NCBI GenBank assembly: GCA_028023455.1 | Contig: JAQFVV010012422.1 | Location: 6,817,710-6,881,709, forward strand | Direction of reading: 5' to 3' | Origin: Epiperipatus broadwayi | Lineage: Eukaryota; Onychophora; Udeonychophora; Euonychophora; Peripatidae | DNA: 64,000 nt | Shown: positions 21,722 to 34,219 of the stretch, piece after piece | How positions within the stretch are numbered: the stretch's first letter is position 1 | How the letters are laid out: the number at the start of each line of letters is the position of its first letter | Notes under the pieces: generated by a model | Seen by the model: the letters and a program-made list of their open reading frames with translations, nothing else | What the model was told of the DNA's origin: nothing | Databases searched by the model: none | Translations under genes and position numbers: made by a program

Positions 21722-21814
21722 CATGTGTCACAGCATCGGCCGGAAAGCGAACCCGCTAACACGGGACAATTGCTTGTAATGTCGCTCTGCTGACCACTCG
21801 ACCACCAACGCTTG
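21722..21814 (-). repeat. SINE-A, variant with long variable arm
   Basis: Minus strand begins GCGTTGGTGGTCGAGTGG (A box), has a long variable region, the B-box-like GGGTTCGCTTTCC and a tail GATGCTGTGACACATGA followed by A. It lies about 200 bp from, and inverted to, the copy at 21453. Confidence 0.72.
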
Positions 21815-21874
21815 ACAGTATTATACACTTTTAATATTTAAATACAAGTATAGTATGTATAATTAATCTAGACG

Positions 21875-22012
21875 TAATTAAAGATTTGAACCCAGACTTT
21901 CATGCTCTCTTCATTCATTCATTCTATCTAAGGTGTAACAGCTGTATTAGATAGAGTGGATGGCTAAAGGAAGCTTGAAAGTCTGGGTTCAAATCCCCTT
22001 TAATTATACTCT
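21875..22012. repeat. FB-A tail foldback
   Basis: Two tRNA-like FB-A tails face each other (GAACCCAGACTTTCATGCTC near 21889; GAGTGGAT, GCTTGAAAGTC and GGTTCAAATCCCC near 21955-22000). The arms pair with almost no loop. No hammerhead remains. Confidence 0.78.
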
Positions 22013-22289
22013 TATTTATTAATTGTATAGGCAGGTGTAATAATCATCAGTAGAATAATATCAAATTTGATTTTAATTTCTCAGTTACTTTTATTTCGTT
22101 ATCTATTTTTTAAATTACTTACTTTGAACTCCATTAAGCTCTTTTATGATTTTGAATGAATTCATCATTAACTGAATTTATATTGTCACACTATGTATGG
22201 TTCTTTATTTCTTACTCAATAAATTTTATTTAAATTATCTATCGCATTTTATATATTGCTTTTATAATTTACTAGTTCACATTACTATT

Positions 22290-22475
22290 TCCTAGACTCA
22301 TAATTTGGAATTCAAATCTGGATTGAGTGAATTTTAAAATTTTTTCAGGTTGCAAACAAGTTTAGAATTAGATAGTTCAAAATCAAATTAACTAGCCATC
22401 TAACCGCGGTTGGTAAATGGGTATCTAATTATTCTTATCTAAGAAATAATGCCCAGATTAAACACAGCTAATCAA
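22290..22475 (+). repeat. SINE-C-like repeat
   Basis: GGAATTCAAATCTGG, an AT-rich middle, then CATCTAACC-GGTTGGTAAATGGGTATCTA. The second half recurs at 17.59 and 33.2 kb, the first half at 55.88 kb. tRNA origin is possible but not shown. Confidence 0.45.
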
Positions 22476-22524
22476 ATGAATGTCAATGTGGTGATTAAAA
22501 ATAGGAAATGTGATTATAATATAA

Positions 22525-22650
22525 ATAATGAGAATCGGATCGTGTGGTCTATGACTCTTATTTTGAGTGATTATAATATGATTTGGTCCCCACTGCTGAT
22601 GAGGAAACAATAATGGGCACAGAACCCATAGTCATCTATTATTTGTCAGT
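22525..22650 (+). repeat. Decayed HHR-2 repeat
   Basis: GGTCTATGACTCTTATTTTGA (as in the hairpin at 4.6-4.85 kb), then CTGATGA near 22591, GGCAC, GAACCCATAGTC (compare GAAACCATGGTC at 5112). Helix II no longer pairs, so the ribozyme is dead. Confidence 0.5.
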
Positions 22651-22689
22651 TCTTAGTTTATACCTACATGCAAACTACGAATTGATAAA

Positions 22690-23590
22690 TGCTATCAAAA
22701 AAGCATTTAACCCCCCCCCCAAAAAAAAAAGTATTCAATTTTCCCATAACTACTAATCTTCGATTTTAATAATGAATTAAATCTCTAAGCATTTTTTAAA
22801 TTAAACGGGTTTTTTTTCCATTCTTAACAATAACTACAATCTACGATTTCTAGTTAATTTGTTATAATTCAAAAGAAAGAGTATTATATTTTATTAAAAT
22901 CTTTTTTTTTTTTTTCAAAGTTTATATTATTATAAAATTTTCATTTCATTCGGAATTTTTATAATGAATGTTTAACTTTTTTTTTATTTTAATAGCAAAA
23001 CAAAGAGAAAATTATTATTTTTTTCTAAATGACTATGTCTGTAAAGCAATGTTATTAAAAATACGCCAAAAATATTAAAAATTTAATTATTTTATACATC
23101 TTTGTTTTAAATTTAATTTTAATTAAATTCTAAAGCTATTAGAGAGATTACATAAATAACTTGCTGACGTCAATTATAAGTTATGAGTATCATATAAATA
23201 AATTACCGACATCATATGAAATAAATGTTGATACACACACACACAATATTCACTATCAACGTAGATACATATGCACAAACAAATATTCACGTGTATGGGT
23301 GGGTAGTTAGTATATCTAATTACTATTAACAATCCGATTTCATATCCAGATAAAGTTTTTTTTTTTTTTCATATAGATGAGAAACTTCAAGCAAGCTTAC
23401 ATTTGTTTTACTATTATTATTAGATAATTATCTCATAATAAATCTACTTAACCGTCTAATTACTGATTGGTAAATTGAATATTAGCTATTTATAAGAGAA
23501 TAAACATGAAAGGAAAGTCATACGGACTCTCAACAAATGTTAGCTATCTAGCTTCCACTGTGAATAAATTATGAAAAATACTTTCTCTTG
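22690..23590. other. AT-rich DNA with homopolymers
   Basis: C11 followed by A10 near 22710-22730, several T runs and a short CA repeat near 23233. No gene or named repeat. Confidence 0.6.
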
Positions 23591-23594
23591 TCAA

Positions 23595-23664
23595 GCGTTG
23601 GTGGCCTAGCGGTTAGCATAGCTGCCTTCCAGGCAGATGGCCCAGGTTCGCTTGCCGGCAACGC
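23595..23664 (+). repeat. SINE-A, tRNA-Gly(TCC)-like, second copy
   Basis: 70 nt with A box TGGCCTAGCGG, anticodon loop CTTCCAG (TCC) and acceptor ends GCGTTG and CAACGC. The T arm is mismatched (CCAGG with GCCGG) and no A tail follows. It is closer to a real tRNA than the 21453 copy but likely a SINE or tRNA pseudogene. Confidence 0.7.
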
Positions 23665-23774
23665 TTTGATATATATAAACTTTTTTCTACAATGAACTAT
23701 GTAAGACAGCTTTAATTATATATATGAATTATATAAAAGTTTTACTCATATATATATGCACACACCCACTAACT

Positions 23775-24130
23775 TAAATGTGAATATTAATAATAAAATT
23801 AAATTTGTAGGAGTTATCATAGTAGCAATAAAAATATATAATATATATTTAAAAAGGAAGTATTTTTAATAGATGATTTTTACTAGTTATGGGCTTGAAG
23901 ACCTTATGGAAGAGCAATGCACAGACTTCACAGTACATAGTGGAATATAGAAGCATGCGCATTGGAAATAATAAGGGGAGATAAACAATAACATGGCTGT
24001 GAAAATAAGCAGGTGTCATTATCACTGTTGAAAGAATAGAGGTTGAAATAGAGGTTGAATTGCAGCTAAGTTAGACTTATTGCTAGAAGACATAGCAACA
24101 TATTATAACGATCGAAATGAAAGTGAAGAT
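23775..24130 (+). pseudogene. RTE 3' region, strongly decayed
   Basis: Weak plus-strand match to the RTE C-terminal part: a GGAAGAGCAATGCACAGACTTCA piece (near 23910) corresponds to the GRAIQRLQ region, later pieces to the GHIAR region. Many indels. It runs into the YXZ repeat. Confidence 0.7.
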
Positions 24131-25345
24131 CGAATCTAACCGCAAAAACAATATCTGCACTACAAGGGCGCCATCTAGGCATTTGAGCCTAGAAAAATTT
24201 ATAAAGTAGGCAGATACGCGCTGTTAAGATTCCACTTTATTTAAATATTCCGATCGTTAGCCCAAGTCACTAGCTCAGCGGAGACGCAGAGATAAAAATC
24301 TATAAATTTTATATCTTAAATATAAAAGAATAAAAGCCACTGCCAGAAATTAACACATAAAAATATTTATTTACGCACATATAAAATAATATTTAAATTT
24401 TGAGGAATAAATTTAACGTTTATAATTTTATATTGATCTTTAATTCTAAATTTAAGTAGATTGCAAATAATGAGTTTACTATTTATTTAGAGGGTCGAGT
24501 ATGAATGGACTACATAGGTCTGCATTTGAAAGGAAAATATTCTTCCCTGATTTAACCTTAGGCAACAAATTTCGCAATCAACTGGCGCCAATCCATCTGA
24601 TACATTCATGTATTCAATGTAGCATGATATGACAACACAAAATACTATATTGTCAGGAATGTACATCTGAACAATAAGTAGAAATAGAGAAGACATTGAC
24701 TCTCCACCAACAGGAATGTGACATCTGTTGGCAAGTAGATCAATAAACAAAAAACTCCATAGGAATGGACTGCGGTCTTCTGCCGACTTACAAACCCATC
24801 CATAGGCAAACAGAGGGTGTGTGGCGTATATCTATAATCCTGCCCGTAGCGGACCTCATACTACATCTACTAATTACACAAATATATCCAATCCATTGAA
24901 CCAATTCAACTACGAAATGAATAACCTAAGATTACCCTCCCTTAATACAACTTTACAAAACTATATAGCCATTCACGCCCGACTTAATTTTAACATTTAA
25001 ATACGTTCGCACAGATTTGTTTAAAAATGTTGGGTATAGATCGATTATATAGATTCCACAGTCAAAAACATTTCAAAATAAACATAAACAATCAAAATAC
25101 AAAATTATTGATACCGACAATCACAGAGGGAAACTTATAAGTAACCCAATAGTATTCACCATAAGATACTTGCGTTGTCACCAATAACTTAAAAGACATC
25201 CGAATAAATACATTTTAGATACTCACCGTAAGGTATCATTATTTATCGAATGTCTATATATTTTGATCAAATATGAAAACCAAAATATAATTAGCCGCAA
25301 ACGAATCCATGCAAGCGTCTATAAACAACTTAAATTTCATACATT
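24120..25345 (-). repeat. Repeat YXZ, copy 2 (block order X-Y-Z)
   Basis: Inverted copy of the repeat at 7.18-8.36 kb. Read on the minus strand the order is X (about 25340-25015), Y (24990-24490), Z (24400-24130), whereas copy 1 has Y-X-Z. Block Y holds an 87-codon minus-strand frame (24487-24750) that is disrupted in copy 1, so it is probably not a gene. Confidence 0.75.
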
Positions 25346-25550
25346 TAAATAATCTTTACAATAAGAAAAAAAAAAAAAATGGAAATGATGTTTATCAATC
25401 GGGAAACATATAAAATTAAACATTATTAATTTGATTTAAAAACTTACAAAAGTCAGATAAGAGTCCGTTTTAACATTTCAGTTGGCTTGTTTATCAATTT
25501 GTAAAACTTGACGAAAGTTCTAGATTGATTTTAACAATCGTTCATTTCAT
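25345..25550. other. AT-rich spacer
   Basis: A14-type run near 25365; nothing else. Confidence 0.5.
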
Positions 25551-25900
25551 ATAGCTTATGGTATAAGAGTCCAGGCCTCTGCTTTCAATTCCCGCGACGC
25601 CTCCGTTGGAAGGTAATGTTCTGGAGATGGCAATAGCTGGTTCAAGGTATCACAGTCTTTTCATTTTTTTTTTTATAGAGAGTGTGGTATGTGCGTCATA
25701 CCACATCTCTCAAACACACAACGCTGGAACTGTCAGAAAAAACTGTATTTCCCTTTTTATATTATCCACAAGGATTCAATGAACAAAACGTCACTAATCT
25801 ATCACTTTCGTTAGGGTCCGAGCCAAGGCTTAGTGCTTCCATTGGTCAAGCTAATTTCTCTTTCTTCTCTTATCTAACTTTTCATCTGACTTTTTAATTA
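25551..25900 (+). other. Higher-GC patch with splice-acceptor-like site
   Basis: CpG-containing stretch (CCCGCGACGCCTCCG near 25593), a pyrimidine tract ending TTTTTTATAG at about 25678, then an open frame (25682-25897, includes LGSEPRLSASIG). It could be a host exon, a 5' UTR or another repeat. I do not recognise the peptide, and no second copy was found in the window. Confidence 0.25.
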
Positions 25901-26845
25901 AACAGCTTTTAGATAATTAATAAACAATCATTTCCATTTACAGATTACAGGAATTAATTAATACCTGTTTTTATTTTAACTTACGTTATTTTTTTATTAA
26001 AATATTTTTATATTTCAATCTTGTATTTTTTTATTTAAAAAAATACGTTCAAATACTTTTTTTTCTTGTTTATGAAAAAAAATATTTTTAAAGTTTAGCA
26101 TCTGTGCGAATGTATATACGTATAACAAACATTTTAATTTTAGCGTTTAGTTTTTTACTTTTATTTGCGAACTTTTAAGTTTTTATTTTAAATTAATGTA
26201 ACGACATATTTATATATCGTTACATATCAGTAAACTTCCTCAAAAAACAAAAAAACATTAAAAAAAAAAAAAAAGAATTTACTTAGTGTTAGTAATTACG
26301 TTACACAAATTTGTTATATATGAAATTTCAAAAGGACAAAACTTTTTTTTTTTTTTTTTAAAAGACACAACAGTAATTACAAATATAATGATAAAAAAAA
26401 AAAAGTTGACTGATGATTCCTTACTACCAGCTAAATTTCTGCCCCCTCCCTTCCAAGTTTCATTTCTCCTACCTTTAAGTATTATTTAGGCAAGTTAAAC
26501 GATTAGATTTTAAACAAGACTTTTTAAAAAAAAATTATGATTTATATTTATTAATTACGTTTTATTTATTACTTTTTATTCCTCGAATTTATCTCTACAT
26601 ATGCGCAATTTTTTGACTGGCAGTACCTTTAAGACAAAATTTCAAAGTGTAACTCCACGTCAATACAACAAATCTATTTATACTATTTCAGAAAAAAAAT
26701 TTACGGGCATGATTCACTTTTAAAATTCTCAGGGCATTCGTGTTTATTAAAGATCGGCCCAAGTTGGGTAGCCAGTTTGTACCAAGCACATAAATATTTT
26801 ATGTGTTTGTACAATATAAAAGGCTATATTCTTAAGCTGGATTTC
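25900..26845. other. AT-rich DNA without recognisable gene
   Basis: Long T and A runs. A small hairpin sits at about 26780-26813 (GTACCAAGCACATAAA with its complement). The ORF at 26286-26489 is homopolymer-driven. Confidence 0.55.
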
Positions 26846-26847
26846 AA

Positions 26848-26998
26848 TAGATACTAAAAGACTCAGAAAGTGAAATGGATAAAATAAAGAAACTTGTTGG
26901 AGTGATGAACAGAAGAAAAGATACCAGATGGAGAAACTTGATTAAACTTGACGAGGCATTTATTTTGCAGTGAATTGATAATGATTATAAATAATAAT
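26848..26998 (+). pseudogene. RTE 3' end, short copy
   Basis: Plus-strand match to the last ~150 bp: GATGGAGAAACTTGATTAAACTTG near 26928, then GCATTTATTTTGCAGTGAATTGATAATG. 5'-truncated, nonfunctional. From 27.0 to 28.4 kb I see only AT-rich DNA. Confidence 0.75.
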
Positions 26999-28429
26999 GA
27001 TATGTCTATATATATATATGCGTATGCCATCTGATTATCGATAGTCAATTTTTTCTGTGCTCAAAAATTTCTTTAATTTCACAGTCTGCAACTTGAAATC
27101 TTTTTAAGAAAAAAAATTAATATATTTTATTTTGTTAATATCTCACAAAAATTGAATGAATAAAATCATACCACTGCCTAGTCATTATTAACCTTTTCAG
27201 AGTCCAACTTAAATTTCTGTCATCCCCTTAAACCACATCTTTAATTACATAAATTATCTATTGTGGCTCCAATGATTTTACAAATTTCTGATCAACAACT
27301 ATTTACATGTTAAATTACAAAAAAAAAAAAAAAATCAAGTCAGATGTCACATGATCTAATTTAATAAGCTTGTATTTACAAATGTTATATATAGAGTAGC
27401 AGAAACCGGTCTGATGTTAAATTAATATTGAGAAATTGTAATTCTTCTATGCACTCTTCACAATGCTTTATTTAGTTTTTTAATTTTACAGTTTCAATTT
27501 CTAACAGCATTCTTCACAGCTATTAAATATCTTCTTCTAGTTTACTGTTCTCTAATCAAAAAATCATAATTATATATTTCATTTTTTTAAAATATGTGTT
27601 AATCAAGTTTGTTTACAACTTGTCAATATTTAAACTTAAGCCCTGAAAACATTTAAAATCTAAATTCATTTTATTAACAATAATCTTAATCGTTTATTCA
27701 TTTTTTTACGGTTGTTTTATACAATTATAAATAGAAATCAGTAACTTTGTAATTTTCCCCCACTTCTTTATGATTTCTATTTTTAACTATCAAAGGACTT
27801 ACACATCACTTTGTATTCCTTTATACCTACCCTATTCATGGAACAATTAAGTCCAAAAACAGTACTATGATAATTCACAAGCCATATCCCAAAGAATCAT
27901 TTACACTACAATGTGGTTTTATAATGTAAATGCTACAACCAGTATGTAATACCTCTACTAAAAAAGTATTATTTTATAATATAATTATGGTTTGAAATTT
28001 GATTTTTTTTATAAGCTATATTTCTTATAAATATTATAATATAAATTTTTCAAAAATATAAGCTAAAATGTGCAAAAAATGGAGAAATAAAAACTTTTCA
28101 TTTAGAATAGCTTCTAACTGAAATTAGTTGATTGCTTTTTTAATATCAATTATTATAACAAAATAAATGTGATTTTATTTATTATATGCATAAAAAGTAG
28201 AAAATAGATCACAAAAAATGAAACTTCTACCTGGGATCAGTTGATTGTTTTCTTTTAGGAAAAATAATCTGTTATTATAATACATATATTAGATTTTTAT
28301 TATTGTAAGCATTATTTACAATAAATATTACAGTATTTGTGTAAAAATAATAATCATAGAATGCAAAAAAAAAATAGAAAACTAAGATTACTTGCATTTA
28401 GAAGGTTTGTAAAGATGGTATACAAAAAC

Positions 28430-29740
28430 TCCTCACAGCAGGCTAACACAGAAAAGTAACAAAAAATCCAATACTGAGCACAGAAACAAAGTTACAAGCA
28501 TTACTGAGAAAGCATCACAGGTATAACATCATATTTTAGCAAATTTCCTAATCTTTATAATGTATCTAAAATCCATAAAGATCATGTTCCATTATGATCT
28601 ATTGTGAATTCTAGAAATTCATCTTGCCAAAATTTGATTTCTTCTAAAAGTTCTTAGTTGTTTGGCATATAAGACCAAATCCTTTGTCAAGGACTCTAGA
28701 AACTTTGTAGAATTAATCAAGAATATGAACATTGAAAGAACTAATATACTAGTAAGCTTTGATGTGGAAAGTTTATTCACAAATGTATTATGGAAGAAGC
28801 ATTGTCTATTGTAAGAAAAAGATTGATGATAATAGCTTACAAACTAGAACATCTCTTTCTATTGATGGTATAACGGAACTATTAACATTCTGCATAACAA
28901 CAATCTACTTTCAGTACAATATAAAATTTTTCCAACAAAATCAAGGAATAGCTATGGGTTCACCATTGTCATCTCTGATTAGCAATATATACATGGAAGA
29001 AGTTGAAACCACAGCCATAAAGACTATGTCATATCCACTTAAAGTTTGGCTTTACTGTGTGGATGATAAATTTGTTATATGACCACATGGTGAAACATTG
29101 CCACAAACTTTCTGGAAACACATCAATAACATATTCTCTTCAATTACATTCATAATAGAGTCGGAATAAGAACAAAAATTAGCATTCTTAGATGTTCTTG
29201 TGACAAGACTCCCTCATGGAAAAATCAAAACTTTGATTTATAGAAAACCCACAGGTACAGAAAAATACTTAGCATATACATCAATCACACCAGAAACACA
29301 AAACATACAGTTAAACTGTCTCTAACTCTTATCAAAAATGGTTATCCATCAGTTGTTACTAAAAAAAAAATTTTTTAATAATAAAAAATAAAAACACCAA
29401 AAGAAAAAACAAGCATTGCTCTATAGTGTATTCATACATACCAAAAATAACAGACAAATTAAAGAAAATTTGAAATTAGTATACCATCAGAACAGCTTTA
29501 CAGAGCCATACTATGCTACATGAATTCTAAGGTCTACAAAGCCAAATGCTGAAAAGCAAAAACTGCATCTATAAAATACCATGTAAATGTGGAAGAAGGT
29601 GAATTGGTGAGACCAATCATCCCATTGAAAATGATTGTGAGAACACAAACTTATGATTAGAAGAGAGAAAACAAAGATAGCTAAGATAGAAGACCATGTA
29701 TATACCAATGAATATGTTTAATTAGAAAAATACATAAATA
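28430..29740 (+). pseudogene. Penelope-like element, decayed reverse transcriptase and GIY-YIG
   Basis: Penelope-like elements encode a telomerase-related reverse transcriptase with a C-terminal GIY-YIG endonuclease. Visible in broken frames: motif A LVSFDVESLFTN (28749-28784), motif B GIAMGSPLSSLISNIYMEE (28943-28999), motif C YCVDDKFVI (29053-29079), then IKTLIYRKPTGTEKYLAY near 29227-29279, and the GIY-YIG start CIYKIPCKCG (about 29565-29594), where the second tyrosine position is a stop before IGE. Motif C keeps both aspartates. Several stops and frameshifts show that it is dead. The frame 28759-29082 is its longest piece. Confidence 0.85.
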
Positions 29741-29919
29741 TTAAATAGAAAGGGAAAGATACAAAGAGGAAAATTTAAAGAAGCTGCTCACATGACAATG
29801 GTGAATAATCCTATTGTCAACCTAGTGTGCTTATACATAATTTATGGAAACCATTAAAAGTGGAGAAATAAAGACAAATCTCATAGGTAATTATATGAAA
29901 TGTGTATTGTCTGTTACAT

Positions 29920-30010
29920 TTGGCATAATGGCTCAGTTAGTTGGAGTGTTACTTTAAAATTCAATATTCAAGAATCTAAAGATCCATGTTTGATTCCTAT
30001 GCTAGTATAG
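29920..30010 (+). repeat. SINE-B (tRNA-derived), copy 2
   Basis: A box TGGCTCAGTTAGTTGGAGTG and B-box-like GTTTGATTCC at tRNA spacing. The family tail is decayed. Confidence 0.65.
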
Positions 30011-31595
30011 TCAATGGCCAGGCCAGTAATACTTGAAAAAGAGAAGTGAATAATACCGTTCAAAATGTTGTGCATATACTAACCTGTGTGCTATTACTAA
30101 CATTAATATGTAATTGGAAAATTTAAATAAAATTAAATTTTTCTAAAGACATTCAATACTTAATATTAGATGCTGGAAATAATCTAATATAAATACAATT
30201 TCTAATCTGAGATCAGTTGATTGCTTTCCTTTAGGAATAAGCATTATTTAAAATAAGTAATATAATATTTGTATAAAACTGTAAAAAAAAAAATCTTAAA
30301 TCACAAAACATGGAGAAATAAAATTACTCATATTTAGACTACAAATGGTATGAGATACTGCTAAATTCAAAAAAGTAGTGTAAAACTTACACTATAGAGC
30401 AAAATGTAAACTATCATATTACTTCAAATTTAAGCCATACTTTTTATTTAAATTTTGAGGATATAAAATTAAGATATGGCTTAAATTCAAATTGAATATT
30501 TTAATCTTATTCCTGCCAATTTCCCAACAGCCATGTCTTTGCATTATGCTTTATGATGTACATAATATTGATAGCAGTTTGTTGAGGAGTTCCCCATTTG
30601 AATTTCATCATGAGAAATGGGACAGAATGGCACCAAAAAGAAATAAAATGTTACTTTGATTTCCAATACCTATAATATAGTCCATTTTTATATATTTTTT
30701 TACAATTTTAAAATCCTATTATGTGTACAGTATTACGAACGTTAATAGCAGTTTATTCGGGAGTTCCTGTTCACATTTTTTTAAAGTTCCTGTTTAAGTA
30801 AATAAAAATGTTTATTATTTTTCAATACGTATTATAAAATAATTTTTATATTTTTTTCCAATTTTAAAATCCTACTGAGAGTAGCTTAAATTCGAAGTAA
30901 TATGGTAATTTGATTTTTGTAAAATATAACACACCTAGAAAGGTTAAAAAATTCTATAAAAGTAAGGCATATGAAGACTTCTTTTGGCATCATATGTTGG
31001 TTGTAGCCATTGAAAATTAAATAAATTGAGAAATAACAACCATCTTTTCTTATATCAATGCCAATATATTTATAAGATAAACGGTTGATTAGTTTATATA
31101 ATTAAATAATATAAAATTAAATAAAACTTTATTTTATTTTGATGTATAGATATATTCATAATCTAATTTAACTTATAATACATTTATATTAATTGTATGT
31201 AGAGCTGCATGGCTTAGGTCATTTCAGTCTTGGGGTACGTCATATAATAGGCTTGCTAGAGGGATGAATAGTAATTATTTTGCATAATTTAACTTTGTCT
31301 TCTATAAACTAATTGTTATCACGTGTCTTTGCTAATAAAAACTATTTCAATCTCCAAACCATATTTGGTTAAATCATTTTATAACACCTGATTTAAAAAC
31401 AAGGAAGTCTGTTAACATCCAGATAGAGACTTATATGATTATGGTGAAAATGAGGGCTATTAATATACTATCAAATAGTTTACGGAAAGAGAAAATAAGA
31501 TGTAAAGTGTCCTACTTTAAAGTTTAATAGATATTTGATGTGTCTACATTTTTTTATTTAAAGGGGTTTATTTCCAAACAGAAAAGCACCTTTTT
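30010..31595. other. AT-rich DNA with a weak local duplication
   Basis: A segment ending GCAGTTTRTTSRGGAGTTCC occurs near 30570 and again near 30745, and ATTTTAAAATCCTA recurs near 30704 and 30858, suggesting an old tandem duplication. No gene. Confidence 0.45.
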
Positions 31596-31599
31596 TTTT

Positions 31600-31675
31600 T
31601 CATGTGTCATAGCATCGGCCGGGAAGTGAACCCCCTAACCCAGGACAACTGCTTGTAAGGCAGCTGTGCTGACTG
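31600..31675 (-). repeat. SINE-A, long-variable-arm variant, 5'-truncated
   Basis: Minus strand: anticodon-like loop CTTACAA, B-box-like GGGTTCACTTCCC, GGCCGATGC, then ATGACACATGAAAAAA. The A-box half is missing. Confidence 0.68.
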
Positions 31676-32240
31676 ATTTTCCTGAAAGTAAACATAATTT
31701 CTTTTGTTTAGTTAACAAACTTGTCTTCAAGATGAAAACTTAAGATACACATATACATAGAACCAGTGCAGGATTATATAAAGCTCTGAGATCCCTACTA
31801 TTTTAAATTACACCAGTTAATCCCAGAAAAACTTTATAAAATATATACACCTTTTAAATATATGGATAAGGGAAATCTATTATTATGACTTATGTTAATA
31901 AAAAGTGGATGTTGAAGTATATCAAGATGATTATTTTATTCAATTTAAATAGGCTACAACAAGTTAAATTAAATAAAAAACCTGACATAATATACCTAAA
32001 ATAATATTAATAAAATTAGAAAATTTCTGGGCGGAAAAAATGTTTAAATAATTGCATTTGTGAAAAAAATAGGAATTTTTTGAGGCCCCTGCAAATTGTG
32101 AGGCCCTAAGCTGTAGATAGTTTGTACCTAAATCCGGCACTGCATAAAACCATATCAAGAATTGGGGTTCTTTTATCTAAAATATCAATTTCGGTTTGAA
32201 AAGCTTGGAATGTCTGATATTTTAAAAGAAATAATAACAC
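31676..32240. other. AT-rich DNA without recognisable gene
   Basis: No named repeat. The ORF at 31964-32158 has no motif. Confidence 0.5.
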
Positions 32241-32246
32241 CAAGAC

Positions 32247-32360
32247 AAGCGTTGTTAGCCGAGAGGTCATCGCAACCGCCTTGCAAGCAAGTAGTTGGTT
32301 GCAGACGGTTGTGGGTTCGCCTACCGGCCGATGCTATGACATATGAAAAAAAAAAAAACA
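32247..32360 (+). repeat. SINE-A, long-variable-arm variant
   Basis: Head GCGTTGTTAGCCGAGAGG (A-box-like), anticodon region CTTGCAA, long variable arm (about 32290-32310), B-box-like GGGTTCGCCTACC, then GATGCTATGACATATG and a 12-nt A tail. The length of the variable arm suggests a Ser/Leu-type tRNA ancestor. The overlapping ORFs on both strands are shadows. Confidence 0.78.
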
Positions 32361-33100
32361 ATACCAAGATGACTAGGAACATAACAACGACTTAATTAAA
32401 AGACGTAAGCAGAAAAGATAACTTTTTTTTTTTTTGGAAATATCATGTTTTATAGTTTCATAATGACAAAGTTTGTAAAACAGAGAGCAGCATTATAGGA
32501 TAAGACTACAGTCTATGTATAATTTTTAGCTTTGTAATATTTTTGGTCAGTAGGCAATAAAGGATTACTATTGCTAAAATTGAACAATATAAAATACTCC
32601 ATTAGTGTAGAAAACAACGAAGAAAATTATAACCGCAGTAAACTCCCCCTCCCAACCCCCCATGGCGTGTTTGACAATTTCTCATTTCCTAGAGAAAATT
32701 CTAATCCGCAGTTAAAAAAAAAAAACAACGTTAAAGGATTATTTCAAGTTTTATGGAGTAGTTTTAAAACCAAAATTAGAATTTTTTTTTTTTTTACAAA
32801 AACTTAGGGCAAATATTTAGTCAACTTGAATAAATAAATCGGCGTCTTTGAAATAATGTAAATAAATATTTTAGATTTTTATTTTATGAAAGGCTTAATT
32901 TTTATAAAATAATCAAATGAAAACAAACAAACGAAAAAAATTTAGAATGAATTAAATTTAAATATCACACAATTTTTATTTTAAAAAGCGACTAAACAAA
33001 GATATAGATATTGTATAATATAGTCAAAATATTTTAGAATAAATACTAAAAAATTCCATATAGAACTTTATATTATACAAAAGACAATATTAATGTATTC
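32361..33100. other. AT-rich DNA without recognisable gene
   Basis: Several A and T runs; the frame at 32571-32807 is low-complexity. Confidence 0.55.
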
Positions 33101-33104
33101 GCCC

Positions 33105-33275
33105 ACTATGATTTACAAATTAGGTTCAAATGTAGGTGGAATAAGTTTGAACATTTTTTTCAACAATTAATTTTTTTTTAGGTAGATTACTACAATCAGC
33201 TAAACCATCCATTATTGGTTGGTAAATGGGTTTTTAACTATTCTTAGCTAGAGAATGGAGAAAGCTCACTCATTC
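33105..33275 (+). repeat. SINE-C-like repeat, copy 2
   Basis: GGTTCAAATGTAGG, an AT-rich middle, then CCATTATTGGTTGGTAAATGGG and TATTCTTAGCTAGAGAA. The second half matches 22.4 kb. Confidence 0.45.
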
Positions 33276-34140
33276 ATTATCCTGAAATTTTTAAATCTTG
33301 TGAATGCCTTTCAATCATGATTTCTTTATATGAATGGCAAACTTTTATTCTAAAAGGATCTATTAAATTTTTTTTGTACTACTTTTACCTACAACAAACA
33401 TCTGAGCACATTCTCATGTAAATATACTATGCTAACTGAAAGCAGGCAAATATTATAACTGAATAGTATTAATTACCAAATCTTAAAACAATATATTTTA
33501 ACAGCTCAAACTTTAATGAGTCCATGTAACATTAAGTTGTACACACACATATATAAAAGTTTTCTAACATGAATATCAAATTAGCATATGTTATAAATTG
33601 TTATTCGTGTACTTAACATGATTTCTTTCTTTTCAATCATTAAAAATATTTTTTTTAAAATATTTGTAATGACATGACAAACTTTGTTGTGTTTAGTTTC
33701 TTAGCAATTATTATATTATTGTATTTTTAAGATTAACATTTTCTTAAATTTAAACTACAAATATATAAACTAGATTATTTAAAAAAAATTTTTTTTGTAG
33801 TTATATCACAAATGTATGACGAAAAGATAATTTAAATAAAGTTAGTAAAAAAAAAGTTTAAATTCGTATTATAATTTACTAACTGTAAGAAAAATTAAAC
33901 AAATGATAATCAACCGTTACATATGCGCTATATTGTCATATTTTGTTGAATATGAGGAAACTTGGTCAAAGCCACATGATAGAGACTTTAAAAAGATAAA
34001 TACCTCAGCAATTATATAAGTCTGAAGCATGTGAATTTTACAGTAAACATTATATTTGTTTAAAAAGTTAATTAAACAACTTCTGCAATATTTTTCAGGA
34101 CAGTAAAACGAGTAGATAAAATGAGTAGATAAATATTTCT
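33276..34140. other. AT-rich DNA without recognisable gene
   Basis: No gene or named repeat until an HHR-3-type leader (AAACATCACATGATCAGC) at about 34160. Confidence 0.55.
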
Positions 34141-34219
34141 AGTCAAAATAATGTTTTAAATCACTAAACATCACATGATCAGCATTTCTTATGCTTACAC
34201 AAGCTGTTTACACAGAGTT

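Noticed and set aside
27395-27430. Possible HHR-3 remnant (AGAAACCGGTCTGATG)
   Set aside because: Only the GAAAC-GGTC part is present; no CTGATGA or helix II upstream.
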